A stretch of DNA of 64,000 nucleotides from Paenibacillus_E sp040812395 (GTDB lineage: Bacteria; Bacillota; Bacilli; Paenibacillales; NBRC-103111). The notes under the pieces were generated by a model. The model did not search any database and was not told the DNA's origin. It worked only from the letters and a program-made list of their open reading frames with translations. Below are positions 9,496-19,449 of this stretch, piece after piece (position 1 is the first letter of the stretch; each line of letters starts with the position of its first letter). Made by a program: the position numbers and the translations under genes. Location of the stretch: assembly GCF_040812395.1 (NCBI RefSeq), contig NZ_JBFNXH010000005.1:310001-374000 (forward strand), given 5' to 3'.

Positions 9496-11091
9496 ATGAA
9501 ACAGACAAAGAAAAGCCGTGTGATTGCATCGTTGTGTACCATCTCGTTGACTGCAGCTGTCGCTGTAGCTTGCAGCAACAGCCCCTCAAGCCCCTCCGCT
9601 TCATCAAGCCCGCAAGCTAGCGCGGGAGCAACCAATGCACCATCCGCCCCCGTACCGGTTTCACTCATTCAACCGGATCTAGGTCGAGTTTGGAAGGATG
9701 ACAACCCGGTTACGAAAGAAATCGAAAAACAAGCCAATATTAAATTGGCCGTCACCATGTTCCCGAACGTCGATTACGCAAACAAATACAACGTTCTGGC
9801 AGCATCTGGAGATATTCCGGACATCATTCGCGCGAGCGGATTCGATTTTCAAAAATATGCGGATCAGGGCTTATATCTCGATTTAGCTCCTTACTTGGAT
9901 AAATACGCACCCAACCTGAAAAAAGCGCTGAAGCCCGAATTATGGGATTTAACCAAATATAAAGGAAAGCAATTTGCCATCCCCTACGAAAACATAGCCG
10001 GAAAAGAAGTCCCGGTCTTGCGCAAAGACTGGCTCGATGCCCTTAACCTCAAGATGCCAACTAATTTGGATGAACTTGAAACAGTGTTGAAAGCGTTTAC
10101 GTTTAATGATCCGGACAAAAATGGTAAAAACGACACTTACGGCTTCGGTACCGCGGCACGTTATGACGAATCAGTCATCCCTATTTTCGGAGCCTTCGGC
10201 GTCGCTACAGGGCAAATTGGCCAAGGAGCACCGATCATTAGTTTATTAAAGGACAATAAAGTATACCCTGTCGCCATTTCACCCGAATATAAAGCCAGCG
10301 TTGAATACTTGAAGAAGTTATGGGATGATAAGGTTATCGACCCCGAACTGTTTACTATCAAGCCTGACCAGGCTCAGCAAAAAGCAGCAAAAGGCAGAAT
10401 CGGTTTCTTCACCTCATGGTGGTCCATGGTACCGCAAATCCTTACACAACAACTCAAAATGAAAGAGCTCGTGCCAAATGCGAGTTGGGAGCCCGTCTAC
10501 CCTGGTTTAACTGGACCTGACGGCAAAAGCGGCATGTTATCTTATGGAAACATCGGCGCAAGCGTTTCAATTTCCTCCAAGGCCAAAAATCCGGAAGCCG
10601 CCATTAAATTCCTGGATTACTTGGCAAGCGACGAAGGATGGGAGTTATCTCACTTCGGTATTAAAGGCACTCATTACACTTCGATAACGGATCCAAGAAC
10701 GCCTGACGGCCAAAAAGCGTTTGATGAAAAATGGCTAGATCCTCTAGCTCAAATCTCCTCTCGACAAGATTTGGTAGATAAGGTGAACCAGTCATCTAAA
10801 GATCCTATCCAAATCGAAAATAACCGTTTCATCTACACAGCTACAAAATACACGCTGTACCAAGATGTATTCTATGGCATTCCATTAACTGACGAACAAA
10901 AAACATACGGCGCAGACGTCTCTAAGTACGAGGAAGAAATGTTCATTAAGTTCATGACAGGAGCCGAACCGCTGAGCAAATGGAATGAATATATAGAAAC
11001 CTGGAAGAAAAAAGGCGGTAAAACCATACTTGATGCCAAAATCAAAAAATATAATGAGTTAAAATCTTCTAACGTCACATCGGGCTTATAA
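9496..11091 (+). CDS. Extracellular solute-binding lipoprotein of the sugar importer
   Basis: A 531-residue family 1 solute-binding protein. The signal peptide ends in a lipobox (AAVAVAC), so the mature Cys26 is lipidated and the protein is tethered to the membrane; a Ser/Pro/Ala-rich linker follows. The body has the YtcQ/LipO-like features of this group (VDYANKYNVLAASGDIPDII, KNDTYGFG, RIGFFTSWWSMVP, IKFLDYLASDEGWELSHFGIKG). The ribosome site AAAGGGAG precedes the ATG. A TATAAT at about 9457 suggests an extra promoter, which would allow the higher expression usual for binding proteins. Confidence 0.92.
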   Translation: MKQTKKSRVIASLCTISLTAAVAVACSNSPSSPSASSSPQASAGATNAPSAPVPVSLIQPDLGRVWKDDNPVTKEIEKQANIKLAVTMFPNVDYANKYNVLAASGDIPDIIRASGFDFQKYADQGLYLDLAPYLDKYAPNLKKALKPELWDLTKYKGKQFAIPYENIAGKEVPVLRKDWLDALNLKMPTNLDELETVLKAFTFNDPDKNGKNDTYGFGTAARYDESVIPIFGAFGVATGQIGQGAPIISLLKDNKVYPVAISPEYKASVEYLKKLWDDKVIDPELFTIKPDQAQQKAAKGRIGFFTSWWSMVPQILTQQLKMKELVPNASWEPVYPGLTGPDGKSGMLSYGNIGASVSISSKAKNPEAAIKFLDYLASDEGWELSHFGIKGTHYTSITDPRTPDGQKAFDEKWLDPLAQISSRQDLVDKVNQSSKDPIQIENNRFIYTATKYTLYQDVFYGIPLTDEQKTYGADVSKYEEEMFIKFMTGAEPLSKWNEYIETWKKKGGKTILDAKIKKYNELKSSNVTSGL

Positions 11092-11098
11092 GGATGAT

Positions 11099-11130
11099 CG
11101 CGGGAGTCGGAACTTCGACTCCCGTTTCGT
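11099..11130 (+). terminator. Terminator after the binding-protein gene
   Basis: A perfect CGGGAGTCG/CGACTCCCG stem with a short loop followed by TTTCGTCTT separates the importer genes from the sensor-regulator gene. Confidence 0.8.
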
Positions 11131-11242
11131 CTTGATCTCACTTCTACTGTTCCATTCATTGGAATATACTTTTTCATAAATGGAATAGAACTCCCGATGG
11201 TTGCGATAACTATAGCTTGGGGGTGAAGGAAGGTAACCATGT

Positions 11243-13594
11243 ATGGAACCCAAAAAAATATGGCGCATTTTACAAAGCAGTCTATTTGAATACTTTTATT
11301 ACTTTCTAGCTTTATCTTTGGTCGTGGCATTTACAATTGGCGGAGCTCTCTATTATACATCTTCTTCCTTGCTTTGGAAGGATGCCATACATACCAACAG
11401 CAACACGCTTCAGTTGCTCAAAAACAGCCAGGAAATCGTATTGGCTGAGGTCGACAAGGCCATGGAGAATGTCTTTTTAGACTCTTCCTTCTTGGAGTAT
11501 ATGGACTATTACAACCGTGGCGATATCTACAAGCAAGTGCAATTTCAACAGCGGGTGGACAATGTCGTTTTGGCGAGCGATTATATACATTCCGTCTATA
11601 TCTATTACACCGAGCCGCAGTTCGTCCTCTCTTCATTACAGGGTTCTGTCCCCTTGGACGTTTTCAAAGATCGACCATTTGCCGAGTCACTTACCCGCGA
11701 GACTTTCGGCAAGTCTCTCGTACGAACCCGGACGCTCCCGGGCATATCAACGGCGCAAAACGATTCCGTCATTTCGATCGTGAAGACATTGCCGATTATT
11801 TATCCAGGCAAGCCTTCCGCTTATGTTGTTATTAACATTAAGGGCGATTATTTGACCAAAATTATGAATACCCTTAATACGAATAAAAATGCACATCTCA
11901 TTATTACAGATCCGCAGGGCCACATTCTTTCGCAAAAGTCGTCGGAAGCCCTCCCCCTTCCAGATTCCATAACTAACCAATTCGATATATCACAGCTTAC
12001 GGGTAACTCCGGCGACCTGTTCACATCCTTGCAAGGGGTTGAATCACTCGTCAGCTATGTATCTTCCAAGCAAAGTGGCTGGCTTTATATTTATACGGTT
12101 CCAAAATCGGTTATCACCCACAGTTTAAGCCTCTGGAGCAAGGCCACGATTATTATTTGCTTGATTGCCGTTCTACTCAGTCTGCTTGGATCGATCGTTT
12201 TATCAAACCGGATCTTCAGCCCAATGAAACGTCTGTTGTTTCAGCTTCAGGACGCCAATCTGAGTACCGTCCATCCATTATCCGTCGACGGCAAGGAAAT
12301 GAAGCAAATTGAACGGAATGTCCATCGCCTGATTGATAGAAATCGAGACCTCACCATGCTGCTCAAGGATTACGAAGTACAAAGCCGGAACAAATTTTTG
12401 CTGAGGCTAGCGATCGGCAATGAGCACATTACGTCACAAACCGCCGAAAGACTGAAATATTACAATGTACATCTCGGAGAATGCGGGTACTTTATCGTTG
12501 CCATCGTGTCCATGGATGATTTTTCCAAATATAACCAAGAAACACACGAGGCGGAACGCAATGCATTATTCATGAAGTTATCTGAGCGACTACGTGAGGA
12601 AGCTTTCGTCAAGCAGTCTTTCCAGGGATACCTCGTAGAAAATGAGTTCAATGAGATTATTATTGTGTTGTACCTATCGAACGAACCTCCCGAACCGGAA
12701 CACATTCAAAGTCGCCTCTACCCGTGGTTCCAGCAACTCCACAGCACGCTGCTTGTTGAAGCTGGCGTAACTTTCACGCTTGGCGTCAGCACCGTTCATG
12801 ATCACTTAAATGAACTGAGTGAATGTTACTTTGAGGCAGATTCCGCCATCCGTCAGAAGCTTGTATCTGGAAATAACAAGGTCATCTTCTACGAAGCTGT
12901 CCGAACGGAACCGAGCAGCGCCTTGTATCCGCTTGGCATTGAAAAAAACTTGTTGACGCATTTCAAAGTTGGAAACCGGGAGGGGGTCACCCGCCGGCTG
13001 CACGATTTCGAAGCCTATATGATAGAGCACCACTCCAGACAAATCGAGCTCGTGAAACATTATTTTATGCAGCTATTTTCATCGTCGCTTCGTTGTATGT
13101 ATGAAATTGACGCCAATCTCGGCGTTCATCCTGCTATTCAACAGCTTCGGCATACCGATCTGCTCGGACTGGAGACTATGCAGAGCATGGTCAGCTACAT
13201 GCAGTCTCTTTATGATTTGGTCCTCGACCAGCTTGATCAAAAGCGTTCAATGAAAAATAAAATTCTCGCTGCGGAGATTACTGCTTACATCGACGCACAT
13301 CTTGGTGATGACCTCTCCATCGAACGACTGAGCGATCTATTCGCGATCAGCACCTCCCATTTACGCAAAATATTTAAAGAAGAAACCGGTATTACACTCA
13401 AGGATATGATAGGCGAAAAGAGAATCTCCAAAGCGAAGGTTTTGCTAAGCGACCCACGGTGTAAAATCCAAGATATTGCCTATCAAGTTGGATATTTGAC
13501 CGTCCAGTCCTTCACAAAAGCATTCAAGCTCGAAACCGGCGCAACTCCTGGCGAATATCGCGACCTCATTCATCGCAACAAACCTCTTACATAG
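11243..13594 (+). CDS. Membrane-bound AraC-family sensor-regulator
   Basis: 783 residues. A membrane helix at about 15-37 and a second at about 300-322 (ATIIICLIAVLLSLLGSIVLS) enclose an extracellular dCache-like sensor domain of about 260 residues. A HAMP-like linker and a long cytoplasmic region follow, and the last 100 residues form two AraC-type helix-turn-helix motifs (LSIERLSDLFAISTSHLRKIF and KIQDIAYQVGYLTVQSFTKAF). Such one-piece sensors are typical neighbours of Lpl-type importers in Paenibacillus and presumably switch the importer on in response to extracellular sugar; that link is inferred from position. The ATG at 11243 is used; GGAAGG precedes it, and an out-of-frame ATG lies 4 bases upstream. 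Confidence 0.9.
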   Translation: MEPKKIWRILQSSLFEYFYYFLALSLVVAFTIGGALYYTSSSLLWKDAIHTNSNTLQLLKNSQEIVLAEVDKAMENVFLDSSFLEYMDYYNRGDIYKQVQFQQRVDNVVLASDYIHSVYIYYTEPQFVLSSLQGSVPLDVFKDRPFAESLTRETFGKSLVRTRTLPGISTAQNDSVISIVKTLPIIYPGKPSAYVVINIKGDYLTKIMNTLNTNKNAHLIITDPQGHILSQKSSEALPLPDSITNQFDISQLTGNSGDLFTSLQGVESLVSYVSSKQSGWLYIYTVPKSVITHSLSLWSKATIIICLIAVLLSLLGSIVLSNRIFSPMKRLLFQLQDANLSTVHPLSVDGKEMKQIERNVHRLIDRNRDLTMLLKDYEVQSRNKFLLRLAIGNEHITSQTAERLKYYNVHLGECGYFIVAIVSMDDFSKYNQETHEAERNALFMKLSERLREEAFVKQSFQGYLVENEFNEIIIVLYLSNEPPEPEHIQSRLYPWFQQLHSTLLVEAGVTFTLGVSTVHDHLNELSECYFEADSAIRQKLVSGNNKVIFYEAVRTEPSSALYPLGIEKNLLTHFKVGNREGVTRRLHDFEAYMIEHHSRQIELVKHYFMQLFSSSLRCMYEIDANLGVHPAIQQLRHTDLLGLETMQSMVSYMQSLYDLVLDQLDQKRSMKNKILAAEITAYIDAHLGDDLSIERLSDLFAISTSHLRKIFKEETGITLKDMIGEKRISKAKVLLSDPRCKIQDIAYQVGYLTVQSFTKAFKLETGATPGEYRDLIHRNKPLT

Positions 13595-13608
13595 TAACTG
13601 CCACAATA

Positions 13609-13636
13609 AAGGGGAGCCGCAAGTGCGACTCCCCTT
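13609..13636. terminator. Bidirectional terminator between the sensor-regulator and the glycosidase
   Basis: The stem AAGGGGAGCCGC/TGCGACTCCCCTT has a two- to three-base loop, with A and T flanks on either side; the two genes converge on it. Confidence 0.8.
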
Positions 13637-13644
13637 CTTCATGT

Positions 13645-16600
13645 TCAGCTGGTACCCTTCTCTTTTAATTTATCGGCTAATTGAACCAATAAATCAGCTT
13701 GTTCAGCAGATAATACCTTACCGCGTTGCGCTGTCACTTTAGATTTGAATACGTCCAGCTTGCTTTCCAGCACTCTGCCTTCCACCAACAAGAGGTTGAG
13801 AAGAATGATACAGAAGGCACTCTCAATTTGATTGCCAGCCAGTAACTTTTTGATCAGGCGAATCAGGCTTTCCAATGAAATTTTAACTTTGAAATGAATG
13901 GTAGAGGTAGCAGTGTTCCCAGCGATATCCGTTGCAGAGGCCGTTAATGTGTTTGTTCCAATAACAAATGTGTAGGCGGGAGCTGAAATGTTAGTGTGAG
14001 TGAATGTCGCGATGCCGGATCCCGAGTCATTGGCTTGACTTGTGATTACCACTGTTTCGTCAATCCAATAACTAATTCCGTCAGACACAGAGAAGGTGAT
14101 AGTCGGGGGGGTTTTATCGATTCGCAGAGTGTGTGTCTTAGCGATTTCCACATTGCCGCTGAGATCTTTGCTGCAATATTTAACTGTATATGTCCCGTCT
14201 TGTGTGTAGTTGAGAGGACCGCTATAAACCGTCCAATTTACACTGTTATTGTTGAGGTATTGGATTTGATCTACACCTGAGAGACTATCAGACGCTGTGA
14301 ATGTGATGGCCACGTTGGACCGATACCAACCGTTCGCTCCGTTCGGTTGTGGCGGTGATACATTAGCAACCGTTACAGGCGCAGTACTGTCCTTATTAAT
14401 TGTAATCGTTTTCATTTCTTCTGTATTGTTCGCCAAATCCGTTGAACGATAGCTGAAAGTATAGTGGCCATCTTGCCCTAAGGTGACAGGACCCACGTAA
14501 GTTTGCCAATCCACGCCTCTGTTCAAACTGTAACCGGACTCCGCTACGCCAGATAGATCATCTGTCGCAGATAGATGAAGCGTTACCGGTTGTACGAACC
14601 AACCGTTCTGTCCATCCGCTTGGGCAGGCTGCGTTGACACTGTTGTGGTCGGTACCGTGAAATCAGTCTTCATCAGCTGGACTGGTCTGTATTGAACAGG
14701 GTCTTTGAATTTCCCTATACCCGAACCCCATTCAATAAATCCTTTTCGAATGGTTCCATCATTATCGTTTACAAGAAACGATAGGCTGAATAGATTGGAT
14801 ACATTCGGGTCGACTGTGTGCAGCTCATCCCATGGTAAGGCTAATTGATAAATTGTTTGGTGAACCTGTTCATCCCGAGTCACCTGTAGTTGCGCATTTT
14901 CAATCGGCCCATTCGGTACGTCCGGTGAAGAATGAAAACGGTAAATTCGGGGACCTTCTGACGTCATCGATATGCCAAATTCATCGTATAGCTCTGTATC
15001 CCCAGGCATTCCCGAAGCAACAGCTATCTGAATGCCATCGTTATTCCATATCAAGTCGTTTACAGACACATAGGCGTGCGTATCGTCTGTAATTTTTGCC
15101 GTTACATATAAGTTATTACGATCCCAATTTATCCAAACGATACCGCTTAGATCGCTAACTCCATTGTACGGGAGAGCTACGAGCATTTGTAGTGTTCCAT
15201 TAGCGAAGATATCAATGAAGGGAAGGCCCGTCATATCAGGTAGGCCTGCAACCTGATCCACCGTTTTTTGCATCAATGGATTAAATCCAATGGTTCCTAC
15301 CTGTGGTTGCGAATTACGATTTTCCACATTGACTGTCACCTTATAAGGGTAACTTACCCATAATTCAAAAACGGGTAAATCGACGACAATCGTTTGCTCT
15401 GCTGAAGGCAGTATGGTTAGGATTTGATTCGATATTCCTGTTTGATTCCCTATCTTCCAATCGATACTCTGCGTGACAATCTCATTCTTCGTAGAATTAT
15501 TTCGTACTTCCAAGATCATTTGCTCACTTTTGCTCGCGGCATTGAGAATATTCGGTTTTATCTTTACATTAAATGCTTTGAAAACATGTACATCAGCAAA
15601 AAGTCTGCCTACTAAAGAATTGTTTATTCGGACATTCGATACAATTCGAGTGCTGTCGATTGCACTGCCGCTCGGTATGAGAATCGATTTGCTCGCTGAT
15701 GCCCCCGCTGATGTTGATACTTCATACGATGTGCCTTGGATATCAAAATAAAAGTTTATTGGTGAAGTTGTCGTATTAACTGCAGTGAGTTCGACAGTGA
15801 TATCTTCTCCGCTTACAACGGAAAGATCAGCTTGCATCGATACGACCGTACTTATCGAAACATTGGCAATGTTGCCTTCGACATAGATGGGTTCGCCGGA
15901 GATCGATAGTATCACTTGCCCATTGTACGGCTCATAAGTAGTACTGTTACCCATCATATCTGTCATCACGATAGGGTTCGTTACACTTATGCTCACATTT
16001 ATTAATTCTTTCGACCACATGACCCGGAGCTGCCCGCTCACCTGATTGAACAAATAACAGTACAGGGATCCAATGGCCGATTCCTTCTGCACGAACTGCG
16101 CGTTTGCCAGCTGTCTGGTCATTGCCGCATAAGAAGCGTACGCAGGTTTAGGCGTATACGGGCCTAAATCATCACCCACATACCGTATGATCCCAAAGTT
16201 GTTCTCCCTGTTTGTTTTTTCGGCACCGTCATTCATAAAATCATAAATAAATATTTTTTCTATCCCTGCCGCAATCGCCGTTACATAATACCTAACGATA
16301 TATTCTGCCTGTGTCTTTTCGCTTACACCTTGAAGCGAGAGGTGAGTCGCCCAACCGAATTCAGTAATCCAGATGGGCTTGGCTTGACCACCATTATAGG
16401 TTTTGATGAGATTCTGTAATTGCTCCAGATCTGGTCCTAGTAATTCCGGTTCAGCAGGATAATAGTAAGGATGGATTGACACTACATCCATATACTGCAA
16501 GGAACCAAGCTGGAACACCTCTTCAATCCAATCGAAAGGAAGATTGGCCGATGCAAGACCGACGATCGTGACATCAGGATGAGCAGCTTTTATTGTTTCA

Positions 16601-18729
16601 TACGATTTTCTCAGCATCTGATAATAATAATCGGGTCTAGAATCTGCCGGTCCATCCCCCCTATCCCCGAAATGGGCATTATATTCATTATAAATCTCGA
16701 CTGCTTTCAATTGATTCGAGTAATGTTGAACTAAGAAGTTTCCGTAATCCGCAAATCCTTGACGTCCTTCGTCCGTGTAAACGGTGCTATTGTTGTCGTA
16801 AAATGGATTCGTATAATCCATCACGATGAACGGTTTGATGCCGCTTTGCATTAATTGGCTCATGTAGACTTCACTGTATGCTGGAGCGTTATACTGCCCT
16901 TTCGAAGTTTCTACCGCCAACCAGGTGATCTCATCCCGAACTTGAGTAGCCCCCGCCTTTTTAACCAAATCAACCAGAATCGGATTCCACCCCAGAGATG
17001 TGTTTTTCAGATGTGTATTTACTCCAAATGGGGTAGCATTTAATACAGCAGGGACCGCGCTAAGCCGAGCGAATGGTGTGACGTACTCGCCAACCACTAC
17101 ATTATTAGCAGTAGTTGTTACTCTCAATTGGAAATAACCAAAGGATGAGACCGGAAAATTCAGATCCGCTATGCCGTTTTGTACGGATTGAGTTCCCTGT
17201 AAAATCCGATTTTCCAAATTATCTTTCACTTCCCAATTGATCGTATCTCCTGTCGTCCGTACGTGAAAGGCCACAGGTACAGGATCAACGAATACATTCC
17301 CCAATTGAGTCTGCGTTACACTGAGTGGTAACGGTTGAAGGTTCACATCGTCAAACCATACCGTTCCGGTTACGCCAGCATCCAACCGCACATAAATTCT
17401 TATTGCTGCGGTACCTTGAGCAAAGTTTTTTACTTCTGCATGGTATTGGGTCCAGTCCTGCGTACCGCCTGTCGAAATTATTTTCGGTTGCGAGTGTAAA
17501 TACCCTATTGATTGATTATTAGCGTCCATTTCCAATACGCTTAAGCCTACAGCTGAAGTGTTGGATACCGCATGTGTTTTAATCCACACCGATAACTGAT
17601 AAGCATTTGCTGTATCAATACTGATGGATCCGCTTGCCATATATCTTCTTGATTCCAGATCCCCCGTCGTTCTCATCGAGGTAACGTTGTCGTGGGACAC
17701 AACTTGATCCATGAAATACCCGTCCGTCCGTTCCGGCCAAAACCCGCCTTCAAAACTTCCATTAGGGATCAAATTATTAGTATTCATACTTCCCGGTATA
17801 AGCTCTACATCATCAAACCACACGGTACCGCTCGTTCCAGCATCAAGCCGCACATAGATCTTGATAGAAGCGGTATTTACGGTAAATTTCTCAACTGGCA
17901 ACGTATATTTCGTCCAATCCTGTGTACCGCCCGTTGAAAGCAACTTCAATTGCGAATGTAAGTAGCCTATCGCTTGATTATTGTTGTCAATTTCCAATAC
18001 ACTTAGACTCACACCTTGGAGACTGGTCACACTATCCATTTTAATCCATACCGATAATAGATAAGCGCCAGCCGCATTAATGTTAATTGTACTGGTAGCC
18101 ATATATCTTCTCGCAGTCGGGTCCCCTGTCGTTCTAATAGATGTGTCAGCTTCATGAGAAACAGCTTGATCCATGACAAACCCTTCTGTACGTTCCGGCC
18201 AAAATCCGCTCTCAAAACTGCCATTCTGGATCATATTATTCGTACTGGCAGTTCCAGGTTTAAGCTTCACATCGTCAAACCATACCGTACCGCTCACGCC
18301 AGCATCGAGCCGCACAAAGACTTTTATCGAAGCGGTGTTCGCGTTAAAATTCTCAACAGTTATCGTATATTTCGTCCAATCCTGCGTACCGCCTGTTGAG
18401 AACAACTTCGTCTGCGAGTGCAAATAACCTATAGATTGATGGTTACCATCCATTTCCATCACACTCATACTAACTGCGGAGGAATTACTCACACTATTCA
18501 TTTTGATTCTGACGGATAACTGGTATGCTGCCGTTCGATTAATGTTCAAAGCACTGGTCGCCATATATCTTCTGTTCACCAGGTCCCCCGTCGCTTTAAC
18601 GGATGCTGTTCCCGTGTAAAAAACTGCCGTATCAACTACCCACCCATCTGTTTTCTCTGGCCAGAAACCGCTTTCAAAACCACCGTTCGGAATCAAGTCA
18701 GCTTCTACATTGCTAGTTAATTCGAACAT
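13645..18729 (-). CDS. Giant multi-modular glycosidase, clan GH-A-like, with CBMs
   Basis: 1694 residues from the ATG at 18729, which has GAGGTG 7 bases upstream; an in-frame ATG at 18777 has no such site. Order: three near-identical CBM4/9-like modules (each about 154 residues, NGSFESGFWPER...VWFDDV); a (beta/alpha)8 hydrolase with FGVNTHL, acid/base candidate in VEIYNEYN and nucleophile candidate in PIWITEFGW; a beta-rich region; a CBM9-like module (VWINWDRNNLYVTAKITDD); two Ig-like repeats (TASDSLSGVDQIQYLNNN); and a helical C-terminal domain of about 70 residues resembling FIMAH-type endings. No signal peptide is visible at either candidate start, although every module is of a secreted type. 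GH39- or GH5-like specificity cannot be decided. Confidence 0.8.
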   Translation of the reverse strand: MFELTSNVEADLIPNGGFESGFWPEKTDGWVVDTAVFYTGTASVKATGDLVNRRYMATSALNINRTAAYQLSVRIKMNSVSNSSAVSMSVMEMDGNHQSIGYLHSQTKLFSTGGTQDWTKYTITVENFNANTASIKVFVRLDAGVSGTVWFDDVKLKPGTASTNNMIQNGSFESGFWPERTEGFVMDQAVSHEADTSIRTTGDPTARRYMATSTININAAGAYLLSVWIKMDSVTSLQGVSLSVLEIDNNNQAIGYLHSQLKLLSTGGTQDWTKYTLPVEKFTVNTASIKIYVRLDAGTSGTVWFDDVELIPGSMNTNNLIPNGSFEGGFWPERTDGYFMDQVVSHDNVTSMRTTGDLESRRYMASGSISIDTANAYQLSVWIKTHAVSNTSAVGLSVLEMDANNQSIGYLHSQPKIISTGGTQDWTQYHAEVKNFAQGTAAIRIYVRLDAGVTGTVWFDDVNLQPLPLSVTQTQLGNVFVDPVPVAFHVRTTGDTINWEVKDNLENRILQGTQSVQNGIADLNFPVSSFGYFQLRVTTTANNVVVGEYVTPFARLSAVPAVLNATPFGVNTHLKNTSLGWNPILVDLVKKAGATQVRDEITWLAVETSKGQYNAPAYSEVYMSQLMQSGIKPFIVMDYTNPFYDNNSTVYTDEGRQGFADYGNFLVQHYSNQLKAVEIYNEYNAHFGDRGDGPADSRPDYYYQMLRKSYETIKAAHPDVTIVGLASANLPFDWIEEVFQLGSLQYMDVVSIHPYYYPAEPELLGPDLEQLQNLIKTYNGGQAKPIWITEFGWATHLSLQGVSEKTQAEYIVRYYVTAIAAGIEKIFIYDFMNDGAEKTNRENNFGIIRYVGDDLGPYTPKPAYASYAAMTRQLANAQFVQKESAIGSLYCYLFNQVSGQLRVMWSKELINVSISVTNPIVMTDMMGNSTTYEPYNGQVILSISGEPIYVEGNIANVSISTVVSMQADLSVVSGEDITVELTAVNTTTSPINFYFDIQGTSYEVSTSAGASASKSILIPSGSAIDSTRIVSNVRINNSLVGRLFADVHVFKAFNVKIKPNILNAASKSEQMILEVRNNSTKNEIVTQSIDWKIGNQTGISNQILTILPSAEQTIVVDLPVFELWVSYPYKVTVNVENRNSQPQVGTIGFNPLMQKTVDQVAGLPDMTGLPFIDIFANGTLQMLVALPYNGVSDLSGIVWINWDRNNLYVTAKITDDTHAYVSVNDLIWNNDGIQIAVASGMPGDTELYDEFGISMTSEGPRIYRFHSSPDVPNGPIENAQLQVTRDEQVHQTIYQLALPWDELHTVDPNVSNLFSLSFLVNDNDGTIRKGFIEWGSGIGKFKDPVQYRPVQLMKTDFTVPTTTVSTQPAQADGQNGWFVQPVTLHLSATDDLSGVAESGYSLNRGVDWQTYVGPVTLGQDGHYTFSYRSTDLANNTEEMKTITINKDSTAPVTVANVSPPQPNGANGWYRSNVAITFTASDSLSGVDQIQYLNNNSVNWTVYSGPLNYTQDGTYTVKYCSKDLSGNVEIAKTHTLRIDKTPPTITFSVSDGISYWIDETVVITSQANDSGSGIATFTHTNISAPAYTFVIGTNTLTASATDIAGNTATSTIHFKVKISLESLIRLIKKLLAGNQIESAFCIILLNLLLVEGRVLESKLDVFKSKVTAQRGKVLSAEQADLLVQLADKLKEKGTS
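17630..18720 (-). repeat. Three tandem CBM-encoding repeats, about 462 bp each
   Basis: The marker CATATATCTTCT recurs near 17638, 18100 and 18565, a period of about 462-464 bp (154 codons). The flanking text is also conserved at DNA level, indicating recent duplication of the carbohydrate-binding module. Confidence 0.8.
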
Positions 18730-19063
18730 CTCACAACACCTCGCCTTATGGTTATAAATTTTATTATTCAAAACCATGCCGATTAGGTTACGCTAGAATC
18801 CATCCTCGCGAATATTATGAATGGGTCTTGAAACGGTTGTTCAGTTTTCTCGACTCATCCCCCCTCTTCCTCGCGCATACTTCCTTGTTGGTTGCGCAAT
18901 CTTTATATAAATTATTACATACAAAAAACAGTTTGGATATCCTCCAAACTGCTCTATTTTACACATATTGTAGTGTTATAAACTATCCTGCTATGTTGTA
19001 TTCCCCCGAATAAACGCAGTAGTTTGCTAGAAATTACAATTCAATTCCCACAGTATCGAACAA
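18730..19063. other. Gene-poor stretch upstream of the giant glycosidase
   Basis: I see no convincing gene. It contains the glycosidase ribosome site, AT-rich sequence that may hold its promoter (TATATAAA around 18903-18912), and a hairpin listed separately. A 61-codon plus-strand frame has no ribosome site and is not credible. Confidence 0.5.
18920..18952 (-). terminator. Terminator reading on the minus strand
   Basis: CAGTTTGGA/TCCAAACTG is a perfect 9-bp stem with a 5-base loop. On the minus strand it is followed by TTTTTTGT. It would end transcription coming from the decayed acyltransferase region. Confidence 0.7.
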
Positions 19064-19326
19064 TCAAAAGATAGAAAAATTATCCCCCACCACCCTCATT
19101 CGGGCAGCAGGGGAGCGATCACCTATTTTCACACCTGAGGTTACGAACGTATTGGCGCCCAGCCAAACATCTGAACCGCTTGTAATTCCGCCAGTCGTAA
19201 AGCCTTGCTTATCCATCGTAATGCCAAGCAGATCGTATCTGTGAACATCAAGGCTCTTACATGTCCATTATCTTTTATAATGGCGAATGGCCTGATCACC
19301 CACCTGCTCTTTCCGCATATAGGCAT
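19064..19326 (-). pseudogene. Remnant of a hexapeptide-repeat acyltransferase
   Basis: Minus-strand translation shows a left-handed beta-helix acyltransferase piece: LDVHRYDLLGITMDKQGFT, then TTGGITSGSDVWLGANTFV and TSGVKIGD. The block that should precede it (PFAIIKDNGH) is in a different frame, and a TAA lies in between. After GVKIGD the expected VIGAGSVV sequence is lost and the frame ends at 19064. At least one frameshift and a 3' truncation are needed to explain this, so it is not a working gene. Family members acetylate sugars or antibiotics; the original substrate is unknown. Confidence 0.7.
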
Positions 19327-19449
19327 TATTTAATATATATTGCAAACTAAAAAGTCCCCAACCAGCCATAGCCAGCGGAGGATTGTCCGAGCATATACAT
19401 GCATTTTTGTCAAAATTCTGGATATCCTTTGCCCCATCCGGTTTTCGTT

